Source: an uncultured Bacilli bacterium (GTDB lineage: Bacteria > Bacillota_I > Bacilli_A > RF39 > UBA660). Taken from it: a DNA stretch of 9,202 nt. How positions within the stretch are numbered: position 1 is the stretch's first letter; each line of letters opens with the position of its first letter. Positions 6,128 through 9,202 of the stretch are shown one piece after another. The notes under the pieces are model-generated. The model searched no databases, was not told where the DNA came from, and saw only the letters and a list, made by a program, of their open reading frames with translations. The stretch is from contig CANQZL010000054.1 in the NCBI GenBank assembly GCA_947628325.1, positions 1 to 9,202 on the forward strand, written 5' to 3'. The position numbers and the translations under genes are program-made.

Positions 6128-7063
6128 AGTGACTAAGCAACATAGTATTAAAAATATATAAAAATAATAAAAGTAATTTTTAATTATTAATACATTAACA
6201 TAGTTTTTATTTAAAAATAATTCATTAAATAGAATTAATAGAATAATTATAGTACTAAATAGATATATATTTAAATTTTCTTTTAGTACTTTAAAACATA
6301 TTAATCCAGATATGACAATGTTTATAATCCATTCCATTACTAAGATATTTTCAACATTACTTATATAACCTAAGAATTGTATTTTCTTAAGAATTAAATA
6401 TTCAGGAAATCTTACAATACTAGCAAATTGACTACCATATATATTTAAAATAAAGAAAGCAATAATAAGTAAGCCAATACAACCAAGAAGATAGCCTAAT
6501 CCAACATCTTTAAATTTTAATTTATCTTTATAATTAATTAATAATAAATTAGGTAATAGGGAAGCTCCTGTAAAAAGTAAAATTCCCCTTAAAAAATCTA
6601 TTATAGAAGTATCAAAGAATGGTAACATATTATCAAACTTTACTAAACTCATTAAAGCAATAGGTCCCATTATAAAAACAAAGATAGAACAAGGGACACA
6701 TATTTCACTAACTCTTCCTATTATTTTTAATTCTTTAAAAGAACCATAAAGTAAGACTACTACAAACATTAACATAATAAATAAGGCAGGTGTATTAAGT
6801 AATAAATATGTACCTGTTAGGGTATTATTAACTAAGAAATTTAATAATAAAATACTAATACTTATTAAAATACATAATAATTTATTTATACTTCCTTTTT
6901 TATAAATTAAATATAATAAGAAATAACCTAGTAAAGTACCTAGTAAGCATACAAAGAGAAAATTATTTTTACTAATATCGATTAGTAAACTAAAACCTCC
7001 TCCTATAAATAAAACTCTTGTTAAGAAAAAGCTTAAAATAATATATTGTCTTTTATTAATCAT
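6104..7063 (-). CDS. Spore germination receptor subunit B (GerB family, permease-like), short form
   Basis: GerB subunits are polytopic inner-spore-membrane proteins of the amino acid/polyamine/organocation (APC) transporter superfamily and bind the germinant. This 319-residue protein is almost wholly hydrophobic, with about nine or ten membrane segments. Family marks are the N-terminal NKRQYIILSFF (3-13), LLNTPALFIMLM (88-99), IIGRVSEICVP (114-124), and the conserved RFPEYLILKKIQFLG (218-232), which matches the family's 'YPEYxxLKxI' block. It is about 40 residues shorter than the usual ~360. The shortfall appears to be in the N-terminal third, in the loop and helix region around residues 52-65. 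The start is ATG with GAGGTG 4 nt upstream (7068-7073), overlapping the end of gerC by 8 nt. As last gene of gerA-gerC-gerB, it ends inside the shared terminator, and its last residues (about TKKSKNSN) are encoded by that hairpin. Family assignment is firm; the germinant cannot be read from sequence. Confidence 0.88.
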   Translation of the reverse strand: MINKRQYIILSFFLTRVLFIGGGFSLLIDISKNNFLFVCLLGTLLGYFLLYLIYKKGSINKLLCILISISILLLNFLVNNTLTGTYLLLNTPALFIMLMFVVVLLYGSFKELKIIGRVSEICVPCSIFVFIMGPIALMSLVKFDNMLPFFDTSIIDFLRGILLFTGASLLPNLLLINYKDKLKFKDVGLGYLLGCIGLLIIAFFILNIYGSQFASIVRFPEYLILKKIQFLGYISNVENILVMEWIINIVISGLICFKVLKENLNIYLFSTIIILLILFNELFLNKNYVNVLIIKNYFYYFYIFLILCCLVTKKSKNSN

Positions 7064-8078
7064 ATAACACCTCGTATATTGCTCCGTTACGATTTATTTT
7101 TATATTTGCTTTAACTACATAATTAATGTTTTCACGATCTTTACGAAACTTTTTATAATATTTATTTCTCAGTCCTATTAAATCAGATTTATTAGATAAA
7201 GTTTCTTTTAGAAAGTCATATGTTTCTTGTTCAATAGTTTTGTTTATTTCTTTTTCAATTTCTTCATAAGTTTTTAATTCTTTTAAGTTATATTTTTTAT
7301 TAACTTCTTTTACTTTAGCTGAACCTGAGATATTAATAGTTATTTGATTTTTTTCAATATCATATTTAATATCTTTGGCAAAGATATTTAAGACGGTATC
7401 ATCATAATCAAAGTCTATATTATTACTATCAAGTAATAAAAAGTTATATATTTTACTATCTATTTTATCGACGTATTTACCACCATTGAAGTAAGCAATT
7501 TTATCAACAACTATATTTTTATCTTTTATATGAATAAAGGGTAAAGCAATGTCTATTTTATCATTAATTATATTACTAGCTATAATGTCTATATTATCTA
7601 AAGATTTAGCATCAACATTATAAGTAATAGTATCTACTATTAAGTTAGATATACTATCATCTTCTATTTTAGTATCAAATACTTCTTGGGGATTATCACA
7701 TACTATGGTATATAAATTAGTACTAATATTAACATCTCTTATAATATAATCAATTATTTCATCAATACCTTTTAATGAAACACTTTTACTTAGTAATAAT
7801 AATTTAACATGTTTTAGTGATACTTTTTTACCAGCATTATTAACTGCTTTGTTTAAGGCATTAGCTAGTACTTTGTCTTTGGCTGTTACAACATTTGTTG
7901 ATGTAGTATTAGATTCACCAGATGTTGTACTTTTAATAGTTTCTAAGATGACTTGGTATTCTCCATCTTTATAGTCAAAACCAATACCATCAATAATACT
8001 CATATCACTTAATTCTTGATAGTCAAAACAACCTGTTAGTAAAAATAAACAAGTTATAAGTAAGATTATTTTTTTCAT
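7056..8078 (-). CDS. Spore germination receptor lipoprotein, Ger(x)C family
   Basis: GerC subunits are lipoproteins anchored at the outer face of the inner spore membrane, needed for germinant-receptor function with GerA and GerB. This 340-residue protein begins with a lipoprotein signal peptide: MKK, a hydrophobic stretch, then the lipobox LTGC (14-17), with C17 to be lipidated. Directly after it comes FDYQELSDMSIIDGIGFD (18-35), the Ger(x)C N-terminal signature (usually CWDxxELxxxxxVxGIGID). AGKKVSLKHVKLLLLSKS (82-99) and RDVNIST followed by QEVF (114-134) are further family features. The C-terminal half is charged, as in the Ger(x)C C-terminal domain. Length is close to the family norm (350-400). 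The start is ATG with AAGGTGA (8083-8089) 4 nt upstream. Its first base is shared with the gerA stop (TAATG), and its end overlaps gerB by 8 nt, so all three are probably translationally coupled. Confidence 0.95.
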   Translation of the reverse strand: MKKIILLITCLFLLTGCFDYQELSDMSIIDGIGFDYKDGEYQVILETIKSTTSGESNTTSTNVVTAKDKVLANALNKAVNNAGKKVSLKHVKLLLLSKSVSLKGIDEIIDYIIRDVNISTNLYTIVCDNPQEVFDTKIEDDSISNLIVDTITYNVDAKSLDNIDIIASNIINDKIDIALPFIHIKDKNIVVDKIAYFNGGKYVDKIDSKIYNFLLLDSNNIDFDYDDTVLNIFAKDIKYDIEKNQITINISGSAKVKEVNKKYNLKELKTYEEIEKEINKTIEQETYDFLKETLSNKSDLIGLRNKYYKKFRKDRENINYVVKANIKINRNGAIYEVLYD

Positions 8079-9202
8079 TATTTCACCTTATCTATATTCG
8101 TTTTATGAAGATTATTTGATAAAATTTTACTTCTTTTATTATCTTTATTTCTTTTTAAGATAGTTTTAAATAAATATGTTTTGTCTAAAGGTGTAATAGG
8201 GTAAAGATATGGTTCATCAAAGGTTGTAATACTACATATATGTAATATTACTAAGAATAATCCTAATACTAGACCATAAAGACCAAGAATAGTAGCAAAA
8301 AATAATAAAAGAAGTCTATAGTATCTTAAACCATCAATAATATCACCACTATTAAAGATTAAACTAGTAATAAAAGTTATTCCGATAATAATAATCATAA
8401 TAGGACTAGCAATATTTGCGGCAACAGCAGCTTCTCCAAGAATTAAAGCTCCTAATATAGAAATAGAACTTCCATAATTAGAAGGGAATCTTATGTCACT
8501 TTCTCTTAATATAGTACATAGAAGAATCATAAATATTGCTTCAAATGCTGAGGGAAAAGGTACACCATTACGAGCTGATTGAAAAGAGAGGAGTAAGTTA
8601 AGAGGAACTGATTCAGAATTATAATTTATTATCGATATGTAGAGGGCTGGTAAAGTAATGGTAATTATAGCACATAGAAATCTTACGATTTTTAAAAAAT
8701 TAACATTAATAGCTTTGACGTATTTATCACCTTCAGGATTTACAAAATCTGCAAAGAAAGCAGGCATAATTAAAGCATAGGGAGAATTATCAGCTATTAA
8801 AACTACTTTTCCTTCTAAAAGAGCACTACTAACACGATCAGGTCTTTCGGTTTTTAAAATGGTTGGAAGAGCATGATTCTTACTAATTATTGTATTTAAG
8901 ACTTCAATATCAATGATACCATCTATATCTATATCATTTAAACGTTCTCTTACTTTTTTAACAAACTTATCTTTAGCAATATCTTTAATATATAATAAAG
9001 ATATTTTAGTATTAGTCTTTCTTCCTAAATTAAAATCTTCATTGATTAAATCAGGAGTTTTAATACGTCTTTTAATTAAACCTAAATTAACAATTATATT
9101 TTCATTAAAAGCATCTTTGGGTCCATTAACAGAAGCTTCAGATTGTGGAGGTTCTACACTACGATATAAATCTCCTTTAACTTCACAGACTAACATTTCA
9201 TC
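8078..9202 (-). CDS. Spore germination receptor subunit A (GerA family), N-terminus outside the window
   Basis: GerA subunits are multispanning membrane proteins of the germinant receptor that set spores germinating on sensing nutrients. The visible part is 374 residues (372 from the first in-window Met). Conserved family blocks, numbered from that Met, are RSVEPPQSEASVNGPKDAF (12-30), RPD in TERPD (116-120), VVLIADNSP (131-139), LPALYISII (182-190), NGVPFPSAFEAIFM (210-223), LRESDIRFPSNYGSSISILG (230-249) and the C-terminal DEPYLYPITP (327-336). Membrane segments lie at about 168-190, 214-230, 246-280 and 295-320. The Met at 9194-9196 is not the start: the frame stays open to the window edge (Asp-Glu before the Met), there is no Shine-Dalgarno there, and the family normally has about 100 residues before this point (whole length about 480). 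It is the first gene seen in a gerA-gerC-gerB operon and shares one base with gerC (TAATG). The operon promoter is outside the window. In spore formers such operons are usually driven by the forespore sigma factor sigma-G (established knowledge, not seen here). Confidence 0.96.
   Translation of the reverse strand, partial: DEMLVCEVKGDLYRSVEPPQSEASVNGPKDAFNENIIVNLGLIKRRIKTPDLINEDFNLGRKTNTKISLLYIKDIAKDKFVKKVRERLNDIDIDGIIDIEVLNTIISKNHALPTILKTERPDRVSSALLEGKVVLIADNSPYALIMPAFFADFVNPEGDKYVKAINVNFLKIVRFLCAIITITLPALYISIINYNSESVPLNLLLSFQSARNGVPFPSAFEAIFMILLCTILRESDIRFPSNYGSSISILGALILGEAAVAANIASPIMIIIIGITFITSLIFNSGDIIDGLRYYRLLLLFFATILGLYGLVLGLFLVILHICSITTFDEPYLYPITPLDKTYLFKTILKRNKDNKRSKILSNNLHKTNIDKVK

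Noticed and set aside
9194..9196. ATG on the minus strand as the start of GerA.
   Set aside because: The frame is open to the window edge, no Shine-Dalgarno precedes it, and the family normally has about 100 residues before the conserved R-x-V-E-P block that follows so closely here.
1..9202. CRISPR arrays, insertion sequences, toxin-antitoxin pairs, tRNA or rRNA genes, or a new defence system.
   Set aside because: No spaced direct repeats, transposase, inverted-repeat ends, tRNA cloverleaf or defence-type gene cluster could be seen. The content is housekeeping and sporulation-related plus three membrane proteins of unclear role.

Overview
The window is strongly AT-rich DNA from a low-GC Gram-positive (Firmicutes/Bacilli-like) bacterium. 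Supporting signs are strong Shine-Dalgarno sequences (GAGGTG, GGAGGAG, AAGGTGA), a T-box leader in front of an aminoacyl-tRNA synthetase gene, U-tailed intrinsic terminators, and a ger spore-germinant-receptor operon, which points to an endospore former or a recent descendant of one. Conserved tryptophans in IleS are TGG and stops are TAA/TAG, so the standard bacterial code fits. The species cannot be named from this window. An uncultured gut Bacilli/Erysipelotrichia-like lineage is a guess from base composition and gene content only.

Layout, left to right. Positions 1-53 hold the terminator of a gene that lies outside the window. Positions 142-1226 form a two-gene transcription unit: a small zinc-ribbon membrane protein, then, 2 bp later, a divergent Lgt-like membrane protein that has lost most of the canonical Lgt catalytic residues. 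Positions 1249-1523 are the promoter and complete T-box leader of ileS: Ile specifier ATC, T-box TGGT, terminator/antiterminator switch. IleS itself (1524-4616) is the eukaryote/archaeon-like type (IleS2). A terminator overlaps its stop codon. A separate promoter then drives a 456-residue membrane protein of unknown function (4720-6090) with a Cys-containing extracytoplasmic domain.

A hairpin at 6092-6127 terminates that gene and also, from the other side, the leftward operon gerA-gerC-gerB (9202 to 6104, minus strand). In that operon GerA is cut by the window edge, GerC is a lipoprotein, and GerB is a short permease-like subunit. The three genes overlap by 1 and 8 nt and should be translationally coupled. 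Together they would form one inner-spore-membrane germinant receptor.

I found no CRISPR array, insertion sequence, tRNA, rRNA or phage gene. The least explained items are the Lgt-like protein with its zinc-ribbon neighbour and the 456-residue membrane protein. Nothing here clearly amounts to a new multi-gene system.
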